This document shows, in pieces, positions 45,783 to 56,316 of a stretch of 64,000 nucleotides of DNA. The notes under the pieces were generated by a model. The model was not told the origin of the DNA. It searched no databases and saw only the letters and a program-made list of their open reading frames with translations. Each line of letters begins with the position of its first letter. Positions within the stretch are counted from its first letter, which is position 1. The stretch is from Sporosarcina obsidiansis (GTDB lineage: Bacteria > Bacillota > Bacilli > Bacillales_A > Planococcaceae): assembly GCF_009651005.1 (NCBI RefSeq), contig NZ_WHVW01000006.1, positions 118,490 through 182,489 of the forward strand, read 5' to 3'. The translations under genes and the position numbers were made by a program.

Positions 45783-46157
45783 TTATTCGACTGACACCTG
45801 CCAAGAAATGGTTGGTTCTTCTGTGCTCAGTATGTGTTCGGGTGAGAATACAAAAGACCAAGGAGTTGCAGTATAAGGATCAATGTCCAATGAGACGGAG
45901 AAGTTTGCTTTAGCCACTATATCCTGTTGGTCATTCAGCACGCATGGCGTTATTTCGCGAATAGATAATTTGGTAGAACTATTGTTTTGTAAAAACACTG
46001 TTGCCACCAATCCACCATTTCGCTTTCTTTTCAACAGTATTGGACTAGCAGCAAATACGTCGTTAATTGGTTCCTTTGTTTTAAACTGTTGGATAAATGC
46101 TTGTTTCTGTTGGTCTGACAACGTATCCTCCCAAGTTTTTTCAAATATAATCTGCAT
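45783..46157 (-). CDS. SLAP domain-like protein
   Basis: This 124-residue protein lacks a signal peptide and membrane segments. The block LVATVFLQNNSSTKLSIREI, then FSVSLDIDPYTATPWSFVFS, resembles the SLAP (S-layer-associated) domain found in Bacillales SecA2-related and export-accessory proteins. AAAGGAGGTC precedes the ATG. No secretion genes are adjacent, so its role here is unknown. Family assignment is moderately sure. Confidence 0.65.
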   Translation of the reverse strand: MQIIFEKTWEDTLSDQQKQAFIQQFKTKEPINDVFAASPILLKRKRNGGLVATVFLQNNSSTKLSIREITPCVLNDQQDIVAKANFSVSLDIDPYTATPWSFVFSPEHILSTEEPTISWQVSVE

Positions 46158-46407
46158 ACGGCAGACCTCCTTTAGTTGATAATATTCTCCAATATTGAGT
46201 TTTTAGTCCTGTTTTTTTAATTCCCTCACCATAGTCTTTTTCAAAAGACGAAAATCATTAAGCCTAAGTTCCTTGATATAAAATGTTAAGTCGAATAACG
46301 ATGTAATAGACTATGTTTCTACCTAGTAGTGCGCGCTGAATGGTCACTAGGAATGATGTATACTAGGATATGTAACGATCATCATAGTTAGAAAGGGAGA
46401 GTTTGTT

Positions 46408-46875
46408 ATGATTCGAGTTTTATTTGTCTGTTTAGGGAATATTTGTCGTTCGCCTATGGCAGAAGGAGTTTTCCGGAAAATGGTGCACGATGAACGTTTG
46501 ACCGATCGAATTGAAGTAGACTCCGCAGGCACGAGTGACTGGCATGTCGGAAAGCCACCGCATAAAGGCACGTTATCAAAGTTGGCTGAATATGACGTAT
46601 CTGTGGATGGGATGGCAGGTCGTCAACTAACAGCTGCAGATGCAGATGATTTTGATTATATCATTGGTATGGATACAGAGAATATCACCAATATCCGAAA
46701 TCGGTTTGGAGATACCCATCATCAGCGCATTATTCGGTTTTTGGACTTGACGAGTCACCAAAAAGACGTACCCGACCCATATTTCACTGGTGATTTTCAA
46801 GAAACCTACGATTTGGTGCTCGAAGGATGCCAGGCATTATTGGAACTCATTAAGAAAGAGGAATTTCCTAAATGA
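46408..46875 (+). CDS. Low molecular weight protein-tyrosine phosphatase
   Basis: The 155-residue enzyme has the P-loop VCLGNICRSPMAEG near residues 7-20 (CX5RS) and the general-acid loop VPDPYFTGD near 127. It dephosphorylates tyrosine (or arginine) residues in the cytoplasm. AAAGGGAGAG precedes the ATG. It overlaps the next gene by four bases. It is similar in size to B. subtilis YfkJ. Confidence 0.94.
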   Translation: MIRVLFVCLGNICRSPMAEGVFRKMVHDERLTDRIEVDSAGTSDWHVGKPPHKGTLSKLAEYDVSVDGMAGRQLTAADADDFDYIIGMDTENITNIRNRFGDTHHQRIIRFLDLTSHQKDVPDPYFTGDFQETYDLVLEGCQALLELIKKEEFPK

Positions 46876-47573
46876 ATATTCCCATCCTATATGAAGACAA
46901 TCATTTGTTAGTTATTGAGAAGCCGATAAACGTTCCGGTGCAGGGAGACCGGAGCGGAGATATAGACATATTGTCTGCTCTAAAGAAAGACTTGAAAAGG
47001 CGCTACCAAAAGCCGGGGAATGTCTACTTAGGTCTTGTGCATCGACTAGATCGGCCTGTGGGTGGGGTGATGGTTTTTGCGAAAACGTCCAAGGCAGCAT
47101 CACGGTTATCTGATCAATTACGCAAAGGGATGATTGAACGATACTACTTGGCGATTGTTCGCGGAGTGCCCAAAAAGAAGCAGGGAACCCTTCGACATTA
47201 CCTCTATAAGAATCGAAAAAAGAATCAGGTATATAGTGTAGATCGGAAACATACTGAAGCAAAGGCAGCCAGTTTGGATTATCGGCTACTTGGAAAGATT
47301 TCAAAAAAGAGTTTATTGACTGTTCGTCTCCACACGGGGCGTTCTCATCAAATTCGAGTACAGATGGCAGCAGAAGGGTTTCCGCTGTATGGAGATCAGA
47401 AGTATGGTAGTCAGATTAATACACATGGAGAGCAAATTGCATTATGGGCGCATACCCTAGAACTTACACATCCAACGACGAAGGAAAAACTGTCGTTTGT
47501 ATCAAAGCCTCCCCGTCTATACCCTTGGGAACTTTGGAACGACACCGATCAAGTTTATCAAACATATGGTTAG
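46872..47573 (+). CDS. RluA-family RNA pseudouridine synthase
   Basis: The 233-residue protein is the catalytic domain alone, without an S4 domain. ILYEDNHLLVIEKP starts it, GLVHRLDRPVGGVMVFAKT near 57 contains the catalytic Asp in HRLD, and LHTGRSHQIRVQMA near 155 completes the active site. It converts uridine to pseudouridine in rRNA or tRNA. The start overlaps the phosphatase gene (ATGA). The exact target site cannot be read from sequence. Confidence 0.93.
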   Translation: MNIPILYEDNHLLVIEKPINVPVQGDRSGDIDILSALKKDLKRRYQKPGNVYLGLVHRLDRPVGGVMVFAKTSKAASRLSDQLRKGMIERYYLAIVRGVPKKKQGTLRHYLYKNRKKNQVYSVDRKHTEAKAASLDYRLLGKISKKSLLTVRLHTGRSHQIRVQMAAEGFPLYGDQKYGSQINTHGEQIALWAHTLELTHPTTKEKLSFVSKPPRLYPWELWNDTDQVYQTYG

Positions 47574-47649
47574 TGAGGAACTGCAGTTTCTTGACTTACG
47601 TATTTGAGACATCTACACTTAAATGGAAAAACGTATGCTGGAGGAATTT

Positions 47650-48864
47650 ATGAGTAAGCATCCCTTTATACCGATTATCGTCGGAACCAATATTAATGCC
47701 TATAATATGGCAATTTCTTTTCACGAGGAATATCAAATAAAATCTGTCCTTGTTGGAAGAGAGCCATTGCCTTTTACAAGTTACAGTTCAATTACCGATA
47801 TCCAAGAACTTCATCCAGGTTTGCATGATCCTAAAGTGTTTGTTCAATTTTTGCGTGAAGTGGCCAATAAATACCGTACAACTGACCAAAAGCTTGTGCT
47901 CGTCGGTACCGATGATTTGTATGTACGACTCATTATCGAACAGCGAGAAGCATTGCAAGATGATTTCTTGTTCAATTATATTGATGAAGAGATCATGAAT
48001 GAAGTGTATATTAAAAAGAACTTTTATGAACTTTGTGCTGCACACGGTATCGATACACCTTCTACTTATTTTCATTCTTGTAAATCTGATGAACCGTTTA
48101 CAGAAGAGGTAATGTTTCCAGTCATCATTAAGCCGAGTGATGGTGTACAGTATTATCGCCACCCGTTTGAGGGACTTCAAAAGATCTATAAAGTGGATAC
48201 ATATGAAGAAATCAATCGCATTATTCAAATGGTGAAAGCGAGTGGCTATACGGAAGATTTGATCATTCAGGATTTTATTCCGGGAGATGATACGTATATG
48301 TGGGATGCCGTTTATTATGCGGATCAGCATGGTAGACCACAGTTGATTACCTTTGCGCAAGTCGTATTGCAAGAGCGGGCGATGACAGCAATCGGGAACT
48401 ATACGGCATTAATTACCCGTTATCACGAAGAGATGATGACGAAGTTGGCGAAATTCCTGGAAGCCATTGGTTATGTCGGCTATGGAAATTTCGATTTGAA
48501 ATATGATGAGCGTGATGGTAAGTTTAAAGTGTTTGAAGTGAATATCCGTCAAGGCCGTTCTAGCTATTATATTACGCAATGCGGACAAAATATGGCAAAG
48601 TACTTGGTGGATGATTTAGTCTATGGCATTGAAAAGCCATTGACTTATTTGAATGAGCATTTCTTGTTTACGGTAGTGCCAAAAGCGGTGTTACATAAGT
48701 TTGTGGATAACCCTCCTATTGAAAAAGAAATCCGTTCCTTGATCAAAGCTGGTAAGTTCGGTAATCCATTGTTTTATCGTAAAGATCATCATTTGAAACG
48801 GAAGTTGTATTTACTGATGAGACAGATTAATTATTATAAGAAATATAAGAATGCAGTTGATTAA
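47650..48864 (+). CDS. ATP-grasp carboxylate-amine ligase, D-aspartate/D-glutamate ligase-like
   Basis: The 404-residue protein has an N-terminal nucleotide-binding-like part (PIIVGTNINAYNMAISF), then an ATP-grasp core: FPVIIKPSDGVQYY (ATP lysine), IIQDFIPGDDTYMWDAVYY, YVGYGNFDLKYD and VFEVNIRQGRSSYYIT (metal-binding Glu and Asn). Its plan resembles Aslfm, the D-aspartate ligase that adds D-Asp to lysine of the peptidoglycan precursor in Enterococcus faecium. In Planococcaceae with Lys-D-Asp or Lys-X-D-Glu bridges such a ligase would build the cross-bridge. The ATG at 47650 follows GGAGG. The FemAB gene 2 kb away fits this role. Confidence 0.78.
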   Translation: MSKHPFIPIIVGTNINAYNMAISFHEEYQIKSVLVGREPLPFTSYSSITDIQELHPGLHDPKVFVQFLREVANKYRTTDQKLVLVGTDDLYVRLIIEQREALQDDFLFNYIDEEIMNEVYIKKNFYELCAAHGIDTPSTYFHSCKSDEPFTEEVMFPVIIKPSDGVQYYRHPFEGLQKIYKVDTYEEINRIIQMVKASGYTEDLIIQDFIPGDDTYMWDAVYYADQHGRPQLITFAQVVLQERAMTAIGNYTALITRYHEEMMTKLAKFLEAIGYVGYGNFDLKYDERDGKFKVFEVNIRQGRSSYYITQCGQNMAKYLVDDLVYGIEKPLTYLNEHFLFTVVPKAVLHKFVDNPPIEKEIRSLIKAGKFGNPLFYRKDHHLKRKLYLLMRQINYYKKYKNAVD

Positions 48865-48906
48865 AAAAAGACATCCCGGCGTGTTTGCGTAGGGATGTCT
48901 TTTTTC
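48864..48906 (+). terminator. Terminator after the ATP-grasp ligase
   Basis: AAAGACATCCC pairs with GGGATGTCTTT around a 13-base loop, followed by T residues. Confidence 0.88.
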
Positions 48907-49004
48907 AAGTAGAGAGGGCTAAGCTATATTAGCGTCGAGGCAAAATCATCTCTATGAAGAGCTGCCTTACGCCTCTCGCAGTTAACCGCCCCATTTGCTT
49001 TACA

Positions 49005-50741
49005 TTAGTTAAACCTATCGACTAGATCATGCATTTTCTCCGCTTCAGTGTGTAAATCGAGTGAAGCGTGCATGATGGTGTTTATGGCTGCTTTCTGTTC
49101 GTCGATGGATGCGTTGACTTGTTCTGTCGCTGCAGCAGATTCAGCGGCGACGGATGCGATCTGATTAATGGCTTGTACGACAAATTGCCGATTTTGATCC
49201 ATGCTGTTCATGTCGTTTTCCATTGACCGCAGCAGGCTTGTAATGTTTTCGATGGAGCCGGATAATTGTTCAAAAGCATCTTTGGTCTCTAAAATCGTAC
49301 CTGCTTGATTACTCGACAGATCAAGCGTGTGCTTCATTTGGTTTTCAGCCGATGTAGTGTCTTTTCTGATATGGACTAGTAGGTCTCGAACTCTAGTAGT
49401 TGCTTCATTCGTGTCTTCTGATAATTGCCGAACTTCATTGGCGACAACAGCGAATCCTTTTCCGTGCTCGCCTGCGCGTGCGGCTTCTATACTAGCATTC
49501 AGTGCAAGCAAGTTTGTTTGTTCTGAGATGGATGAAATCGTTTGGACAATTGTTTGAATTTCGTTCATTCGCAATACTAGTTGCGAGAAGTTTCCTTGCA
49601 AATCATTAATCACTACACTGAAATCCTTGGAGTTTTCTTCTAAGTTCTCAGCTTTCTCCATACCGGAGCTTTGCAGATTGTTAATGCTATTCATCTCTGT
49701 GATGACATGTTCGTATTGTTTGGTTGCATTTGAAATAAGTGTGGATAATTGGTCTACTTTATTGATGGCGTTCTCCGCTTCTTCAGCTTGTGTCACGGCG
49801 CCAGATGATACTTCAGTAATTGCGCTGTGGATTTCATCTGCTGATGCCGTAGCTTCTTCGGTGATGGCGCTTAGTGTTTCGGAAGATGCTCTCATTCGAT
49901 CAGATGATTGCCTTGTATGGCCTACCATTTCGTTTAAACTATTTTTCATTTCGTTTACATTTTCTGCTAAATGCCCCAATTCATCACGAGACCGGATAGG
50001 GATATCCTCACCTGTTAGCTTACCTTGCGCGATTTGTGCGGTAATTAACCGGATGTTTTTAATATATGACGTCAGTCGACCAGAAAATATGGAAAACAGA
50101 GCAACACCAGCAACGACAGCAATAACTACTGATATCAGTGTATACCAAAGGACGTTTTTAGCTCCCGCATTGAAATCCACCAAGTATGTACCAGCGGCAA
50201 TGATCCAACCCCAATGTGGATCCTGAAGACTATAGGTGATTTTAGGTGCTTCGACATTTAAGTTTGTAGGTAGCGGCCAATCATATTGCACATATCCGCC
50301 TCCATTTTTCGCTTCAGAAATCACTTCGCGAATAAAGTACCTGCCGTCTTTGGTTTTCGTTTCATACAGACTTTCCCCTTCTTTTTGAGGATGGACAAGC
50401 AAGGTGCCTTTTTCATCTACAACATAGAAGTAGAAATTCTCACCGTATTTTGCAGGGTTGTCCAAGGAACGTGTTCCACCGTCGGTCAAAGGGGCTCCCA
50501 TAATTTTTAATTTCGCGCGATCTTGTGCCTCTTGCAAAGAAAGTGTTCCATTTTCAACTTGTACATTTAATTCATCAATTAGATCCAATACCGCATAAGT
50601 TCCATTCTGCAGTCCCATTTCCCCAACAATTTCTAATTCTTGCTTTGCAACAAAGTAGTTGACGATTCCGACCACCAGTAATGGAATCAAAATAACTAAA
50701 GCTGCAAGCGCTATCAATTTATTACGTACTGAGCCTTTCAC
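49005..50741 (-). CDS. Methyl-accepting chemotaxis protein with Cache sensor
   Basis: This is a 578-residue transmembrane receptor: membrane segment near 8-30, external single-Cache domain near 35-190 ([29 protein letters not shown]), second membrane segment near 197-220, HAMP near 220-272, and the signalling domain with tip [21 protein letters not shown] near 417. It should sense a small ligand outside and signal to CheA. The start is GTG at 50741, behind AAAGGGGGA. It is monocistronic. The ligand is unknown. Confidence 0.93.
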   Translation of the reverse strand: MKGSVRNKLIALAALVILIPLLVVGIVNYFVAKQELEIVGEMGLQNGTYAVLDLIDELNVQVENGTLSLQEAQDRAKLKIMGAPLTDGGTRSLDNPAKYGENFYFYVVDEKGTLLVHPQKEGESLYETKTKDGRYFIREVISEAKNGGGYVQYDWPLPTNLNVEAPKITYSLQDPHWGWIIAAGTYLVDFNAGAKNVLWYTLISVVIAVVAGVALFSIFSGRLTSYIKNIRLITAQIAQGKLTGEDIPIRSRDELGHLAENVNEMKNSLNEMVGHTRQSSDRMRASSETLSAITEEATASADEIHSAITEVSSGAVTQAEEAENAINKVDQLSTLISNATKQYEHVITEMNSINNLQSSGMEKAENLEENSKDFSVVINDLQGNFSQLVLRMNEIQTIVQTISSISEQTNLLALNASIEAARAGEHGKGFAVVANEVRQLSEDTNEATTRVRDLLVHIRKDTTSAENQMKHTLDLSSNQAGTILETKDAFEQLSGSIENITSLLRSMENDMNSMDQNRQFVVQAINQIASVAAESAAATEQVNASIDEQKAAINTIMHASLDLHTEAEKMHDLVDRFN

Positions 50742-50905
50742 TATGTATATCCCCCTTTACGTTCTAACACACGTGAAACTTTTATCCCCTTGTTCTAGTA
50801 TAGGCTATTCTGAGTAATAACGGAATAGTTTCTAGCATTTAACATGTAAATTTTAACTGCATCTAGTTGAGGCCTCGAAACAAGGTTCATTCATCTCTTC
50901 GTTTC

Positions 50906-50934
50906 TTGACTTGAAAAATGCAGTAGGCTACACT
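50906..50934 (+). promoter_or_regulatory. Sigma-A promoter of the FemAB gene
   Basis: TTGACT and TACACT are separated by 17 bases, about 105 bases before the GTG at 51040. Confidence 0.6.
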
Positions 50935-51039
50935 TAATAGAGCTGTGGCTGTACCATTCTTTCAAAAATCTACACTTTTTTGGAGCGGTTAGAAATATGG
51001 ATTGTACGGAGCTATAGTAACGTAAGGAGTGTTCCAGCA

Positions 51040-52083
51040 GTGCCGATTTTAGATAAAAACATAGTAGATGATGTTAAAAGATATGAAACGTTTGTGAGAA
51101 ATTCACCATTCAGATCGATCACCCAAGATCCTAATTGGGCGAATGTGAAAGATGATTGGGGAAATGAGCAAGTATATGTAGAGCGCGAAGGGGAAATAGT
51201 GGCAGCGATGTCCTTGCTGATCAAAAGAGTTCCAGGTGGATATTCATTATTATACGCTCCACGGGGCCCGATTTGTGATTTGCATGATCGAGAACTGGTG
51301 GAAGAATTGCTGAAAGAAGCTGAAGTGCTTGTTACGAAATATAAAGCATTCGCGTTGAAGATGGATCCTGAACAACTCTTTACAGAAGAATTGGATAAGA
51401 TATATCGCAATGCCGGTTACATAGTACGTAACGTGGGCGCTGGAAAAGAGGATTTGATCCAGCCTCGTTACAATATGATTGTGAAATTAACAGATGAAGA
51501 TCCAGATTCCTTAATGCTCAAGTTCCGAGGTCGAACGAGAAGTAAAATTCGAAGTTCAGAGCGCAAAGGGGTTGAGGTTTCCTATGCTCGAAGTGACGAA
51601 TATTTGAAAAAATTCTTCGAAATCTATGAAGAGATGTCTGTGCGAAATCAAATTTCTATTCGTTCGTATGATTACTTTTTGAAAATGCGTGATGCGTTCG
51701 ATGACTTGCGTATTTATTTGGCTAAGCATGAAGAAGATTATTTGGCTGGTGCCGTGACCATTAATTACAATGGGAAATTATATTATCTTTATGCCGGCAG
51801 TTCCAATACAAAACGAAATTTGAATCCGAGTTATTTGATGAACTATGAAATGATGAAGTGGGGATTGGAAATCGGTGCTGAGCAGTATGATCTCGGTGGG
51901 GTATTTGTCCTTGATAGCGAACAAGACGGGTTATATAATTTCAAAAATAGTTTTTGTCAAAAAGATGGTGTAACCGAGTTTATTGGCGAAATAGATAAAG
52001 TATACAATCCATTAATATATAACATGTTTGTAAAAGTGGTGCCTAAAATTCAAAAGATGAAAAAGAAGCTTCAAAAAAAATAA
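51040..52083 (+). CDS. FemAB-family peptidoglycan bridge aminoacyltransferase
   Basis: The 347-residue protein has the Fem features: SPFRSITQDPNWANVKDDWG near the start, SLLYAPRGPICD, FRGRTRSKIRSSERKGV near 165 (basic patch), YYLYAGSSNTKRNLNPSYLMNYEMMKWG and DLGGVF, the two-GNAT-fold plan of FemX/MurM. It moves an amino acid from aminoacyl-tRNA to the lysine side chain of lipid II. The GTG at 51040 lies ten bases after AAGGAG; longer frames lack this. With the ATP-grasp ligase it could make a two-residue bridge. The helicase gene follows about 40 bases later. Confidence 0.9.
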   Translation: MPILDKNIVDDVKRYETFVRNSPFRSITQDPNWANVKDDWGNEQVYVEREGEIVAAMSLLIKRVPGGYSLLYAPRGPICDLHDRELVEELLKEAEVLVTKYKAFALKMDPEQLFTEELDKIYRNAGYIVRNVGAGKEDLIQPRYNMIVKLTDEDPDSLMLKFRGRTRSKIRSSERKGVEVSYARSDEYLKKFFEIYEEMSVRNQISIRSYDYFLKMRDAFDDLRIYLAKHEEDYLAGAVTINYNGKLYYLYAGSSNTKRNLNPSYLMNYEMMKWGLEIGAEQYDLGGVFVLDSEQDGLYNFKNSFCQKDGVTEFIGEIDKVYNPLIYNMFVKVVPKIQKMKKKLQKK

Positions 52084-52123
52084 CCGGTTGAACATCCTCA
52101 ACTATAAGAAAAGAGTGAACCGA

Positions 52124-53302
52124 ATGACTTTTTTAGATGAGCTGAATGAATCTTTGCGCACAAAATGGAAATTTAAACAGCCCATGCCGATCCAGAAGCT
52201 AATGATTCCTGAAATGCTAGCTGGAAAAGATATTGTGGCGGAATCGCCGACAGGCACAGGTAAAACATTGGCATATGTCTTGCCGTTGATTCAAATGGTT
52301 AATGGAGATTTGCCGAAAACGCAGGCGTTGATTATTACACCATCTCAGGAGCTATCGATGCAAATTGTCAACGTAATTCGCGATTTGGTCGAGGGTACTT
52401 CTGTTACGGTTACCCAGCTGATCGGTGGCGCAAATATGCAGCGTCAAATAGAGAAGCTAAAGAAAAAGCCAACAATTGTTGTAGGTACGCCAGGCAGATT
52501 AAATGAGCTGGTGAAAGAGAAACGATTGAAGATGTATGATATACAATATGTGGTGGTCGATGAAGGGGATCAGTTGCTATCTCGTGAATATCGAGTAATG
52601 GTGAAAAATTTGATTGAATCAGCAAACCCAGAACATCAGTTGGCGGTCGTATCAGCGACGATTACAGAAGAAATTGAGCTCGTTGCAAAGCGAATGATGA
52701 AAAATCCAATTCGTCTACAAGTGAATGCAGATGAGATTCCAAATAGTGGACATGTCATTCATTCGTTTATAAAAGTGGATGATCGTAAGAAGACAGATGT
52801 GCTACGGGGGCTTTCTGCGTTATCGGGTGTGCGTGCGCTTACCTTTATGAATAATGTAGACCAATTGCGAATGAAAGAGCTAAAGTTATTGTATAATGAT
52901 GCCCCGATTGCTGTTCTCTATTCCGACATGAAGAAGTTTGATCGTCAGAAGACACTTGAGGAATTTAGACAAGGTAATGTCCGAGTACTTATTGCTACTG
53001 ACTTGGCAGCTCGTGGATTGGACATAGAAGGGCTGACGCATGTCATCCATGTAGATGTGCCACATACAGTAGAGCAATATTTACATCGTTCAGGACGTAC
53101 AGGACGTGCCGGGGCGGATGGTGAGGTATTAACGTTATTGTCTTACGCTGAGGAGCGAGATTATCGAAAAGTCACGAAAGGCATCAAGACAGTGCAAAAA
53201 GTGTGGTACAGTGGACAATTGGTCGAAGGGAATGCAAAGACCCTTGAAGAAATGAAAAAAGCTGCACCGAAGAAATCAAAGCCAAAACAAAAAAAGAAAT
53301 AA
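52124..53302 (+). CDS. DEAD-box RNA helicase (YfmL-like)
   Basis: The 392-residue helicase core has motif I ESPTGTGKT near 44, GTPGRL, motif II as VDEGD (DEAD variant; B. subtilis YfmL has DETD), SATI, ATDLAARGLDIEG and HRSGRTGRAG. A short basic tail of Lys-rich sequence ends the protein. YfmL helps assemble the large ribosomal subunit. I start it at the ATG at 52124 (TFLDELNES), with only a weak AAAAGAGTG upstream. It may be co-transcribed with the FemAB gene. Confidence 0.92.
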   Translation: MTFLDELNESLRTKWKFKQPMPIQKLMIPEMLAGKDIVAESPTGTGKTLAYVLPLIQMVNGDLPKTQALIITPSQELSMQIVNVIRDLVEGTSVTVTQLIGGANMQRQIEKLKKKPTIVVGTPGRLNELVKEKRLKMYDIQYVVVDEGDQLLSREYRVMVKNLIESANPEHQLAVVSATITEEIELVAKRMMKNPIRLQVNADEIPNSGHVIHSFIKVDDRKKTDVLRGLSALSGVRALTFMNNVDQLRMKELKLLYNDAPIAVLYSDMKKFDRQKTLEEFRQGNVRVLIATDLAARGLDIEGLTHVIHVDVPHTVEQYLHRSGRTGRAGADGEVLTLLSYAEERDYRKVTKGIKTVQKVWYSGQLVEGNAKTLEEMKKAAPKKSKPKQKKK

Positions 53303-53305
53303 ACA

Positions 53306-53341
53306 GAAAGAGCATCGCTGTGCTGGCGTTTGCTCTTTTCT
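53306..53341 (+). terminator. Terminator after the helicase gene
   Basis: GAAAGAGCA pairs with TGCTCTTTTC around a longer loop and ends in T residues. Confidence 0.7.
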
Positions 53342-53344
53342 TAC

Positions 53345-53378
53345 GTAAAAAAGAGCATTTGCGTCTGGCAAATGCTCC
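53345..53378 (-). terminator. Terminator of the methionine aminopeptidase gene
   Basis: On the minus strand GAGCATTTGC pairs perfectly with GCAAATGCTC and is followed by TTTTTTACG. Confidence 0.85.
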
Positions 53379-53384
53379 GTAACT

Positions 53385-54170
<786 letters not shown>

Positions 54171-54229
54171 TCATACTATATCATACTCTATCAATGAATT
54201 TTTAATGATTTGCCCGAAACTTTACTTGT

Positions 54230-54571
54230 CTATTTCAACACTTTAATTCCCTGATAGACGTTCCAAATTAGCACCACGAAAAAAAGTGCGCTGTATAAAG
54301 CAATAAAAAGGAAAGGGACAATGCCCCAAAACATGAAATTGCCATCTGAAGACATGACAGATTGTGTATTGAAGGAAAAGATAGAAAAGGACAGAATGAT
54401 AAAACCAGCAATTAATAAAGCCATCGGAATGATGTGGGAGATTAATGACTTCTTCGCATGGCGTCGAACTTCAAATTCATCCGTCACAAAATATATGATG
54501 GCAGGTAGCAGAAGAGGTGCGAAAAAGATACTGAAGTAACAAAGAGAGGATAGTAATTTTTTATTTGACAT
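54230..54571 (-). CDS. DUF4870-like small membrane protein
   Basis: The 113-residue protein has three hydrophobic segments (about 8-28, 44-66 and 83-105) and the phrase EVRRHAKKSLISHI after the first, which matches the DUF4870 pattern (ytbC-like). GGAGGTC precedes the ATG. The function of the family is unknown. It is on the same strand as the map gene, 89 bases upstream of it. Confidence 0.75.
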   Translation of the reverse strand: MSNKKLLSSLCYFSIFFAPLLLPAIIYFVTDEFEVRRHAKKSLISHIIPMALLIAGFIILSFSIFSFNTQSVMSSDGNFMFWGIVPFLFIALYSALFFVVLIWNVYQGIKVLK

Positions 54572-54651
54572 ATCGTGACCTCCAATACTTTCCTTCCTAG
54601 CATGTTAGTTCTTACTGTAACCTATACCCAAACTTTATTAAATCATCACAT

Positions 54652-54686
54652 AAAAAAACACTACTACAAGAGTTTGCAGCAGTGTC
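54652..54686 (-). terminator. Terminator of the TspO-like gene
   Basis: On the minus strand ACACTGCTGCAA pairs imperfectly with TTGTAGTAGTGT and is followed by seven T. It overlaps the stop codon at 54685. Confidence 0.75.
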
Positions 54687-55422
54687 ATACTTTTTGTTGT
54701 TTGGAAAAACGTTTTCCCATGATCAAACTGAACGCAATCACAGCAGAAAGAAATAAAGCCGCTGTAGAGACAAATAATTCATCCGTTCCATTTTTGATGG
54801 CAATTCCGATGAATGACCAGATGACGATGAGATTAAATATGGAATCATGATAATGATACATGAAATGTAAAGCGATTGCTGTAGCGAGACTTAAAAAAAT
54901 TACGGTCCATAAAGGATCGCTCAGTCCCCAACCTGACCAATCATGGAATTTAAAAGCATAATATGTGTTAGCGATCACAGCGATAAAAATCCATCCCATA
55001 TATGCGGAAATTGGTAGCCGTTCCCGATTTCTGTTATCTATTTTGGGATAACTGAAATAGAAGACTAACAAGCATATTAATAAGCCAATGACACTTACAA
55101 TTGCCCAGTAGTAATAGCCGTAATGCCAGAGCAATAGCCATGCGATATTCAAAAAGCAGCTGAGACAAAAACAAATGGACCGTAAATTGGCCACCGATGA
55201 TAAAAGTCCAGCTGAAGTTTTAGAAAACGAGTATAACCAACGCACTAATAGCAAATCAAGTACGATCCAAATAGAAAAGACATATTCGGCCGGCATGAAC
55301 AGCACAGGGACTCGATTAGCTATTTCCCATGTGGTCAATCCATTTAGTGGGATCAAATTTGCGGCGATATGAGTTCCAATCATGATGAGTAACGAAAGTA
55401 CCATCAAAATTATTCTTAGCAT
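54685..55422 (-). CDS. Tryptophan-rich sensory (TspO/MBR-like) membrane protein
   Basis: The 245-residue protein has seven or so hydrophobic segments. FMPAEYVFSIWIVLDLLLVRWLY near residue 42 matches the TspO PxxxxFxxxW segment, and aromatic residues are common (WLLLWHYGYYYW, YYAFKFHDWSGWG). It is longer than classical five-segment TspO, as are many Bacillus members. It may bind tetrapyrroles. The ATG at 55422 follows AGGAGG; the longer frame is not supported. Confidence 0.75.
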   Translation of the reverse strand: MLRIILMVLSLLIMIGTHIAANLIPLNGLTTWEIANRVPVLFMPAEYVFSIWIVLDLLLVRWLYSFSKTSAGLLSSVANLRSICFCLSCFLNIAWLLLWHYGYYYWAIVSVIGLLICLLVFYFSYPKIDNRNRERLPISAYMGWIFIAVIANTYYAFKFHDWSGWGLSDPLWTVIFLSLATAIALHFMYHYHDSIFNLIVIWSFIGIAIKNGTDELFVSTAALFLSAVIAFSLIMGKRFSKQQKV

Positions 55423-55654
55423 GATAAAATCCTCCTGATGAATAGTATACATAGAAATCATGTCTATAGAAGGTGAAAGTATGAATTTTCCTTTACAAAT
55501 AAGAAAAGATGGCGTTATGTTGTCTTGTAGAGGCAAAAAATACTATAATGGATAAAAGTCAAAACTGGTAAGCAGCATTGATTCTTCTGTACATTCATAA
55601 AAATGAATGGAATATAAAGAAAGAATAGAATGCTTCGAAAAGGATGAGGAGAAA

Positions 55655-56200
55655 ATGATTTTATTGGAAGGAGAGCAGTGTTATTTACGGATTCTGACTG
55701 AGGATGATGCCTATCAGTTCACCCAGCTGCTCATTGCAAATAAAGACTATTGGACAGAGTTTGAACCTCGACATGATAACAGCTATTATACCGTTTCCAT
55801 GCAGCGTGATAAAATCCGTGAATCTCTCTATCAAATGCGTGATCGAAGAGAGTATAACTTCGGGATTTTTGATTCGAAATCAAGCATGATCATTGGTCAG
55901 ATCTCCTTGTATAGCATTAAACGATTGCCTTTCTCCAGTGGTTTTGTTGGCTATTCCATTGATCAGAATCAAACCGGCAGGGGAATCGGTACCGAAGCTG
56001 TTAGGTTGATCAACCATTTTGCGTTTGAGAAAGCTAATTTACATCGGGTGGAAGCCTATGTGTCTCCTCGTAATGGAGGCTCCGTAAAAGTCTTAGAGAA
56101 GGCTGGCTTTCAACGGGAGGGGTTGTTACGCGAACTATTGTTCATTAATGGCGTGTGGGAAGATCACTATATGTATGCAATCATTGAAAGTGATTATTGA
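55655..56200 (+). CDS. GNAT N-acetyltransferase, RimJ/RimL type
   Basis: The 181-residue acetyltransferase starts ILLEGEQCYLRILTEDDAYQ, a RimL-like opening. The acetyl-CoA motif A is YSIDQNQTGRGIGTEAVRLI (Q/RxxGxG/A), followed by HRVEAYVSPRNGGSVKVLEKAGFQREG. It probably acetylates a protein N-terminus or side chain. The ATG at 55655 follows GAGGAG; the longer upstream frame is not supported. Monocistronic. Confidence 0.9.
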   Translation: MILLEGEQCYLRILTEDDAYQFTQLLIANKDYWTEFEPRHDNSYYTVSMQRDKIRESLYQMRDRREYNFGIFDSKSSMIIGQISLYSIKRLPFSSGFVGYSIDQNQTGRGIGTEAVRLINHFAFEKANLHRVEAYVSPRNGGSVKVLEKAGFQREGLLRELLFINGVWEDHYMYAIIESDY

Positions 56201-56238
56201 AAGGGCAAGACCGCGTGGCGGAAATGGATTACGAAAAT

Positions 56239-56276
56239 AAAGAACCGGCTCTTCGAATAGAAGAAGCCGGTTCTTT
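56239..56276. terminator. Bidirectional terminator
   Basis: AAAGAACCGGCT pairs with AGCCGGTTCTTT, with a further TTC/GAA pairing inside. It lies between the acetyltransferase gene (plus) and the carbonic anhydrase gene (minus). Confidence 0.88.
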
Positions 56277-56316
56277 ATATGGAGATACATAGTTTGGTGA
56301 AATGAAATAAGGAGAA

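Noticed and set aside
47788..48372. 194-codon minus-strand frame
   Set aside because: It lies wholly opposite the well-supported ATP-grasp ligase gene and has no protein-like composition or ribosome binding site.
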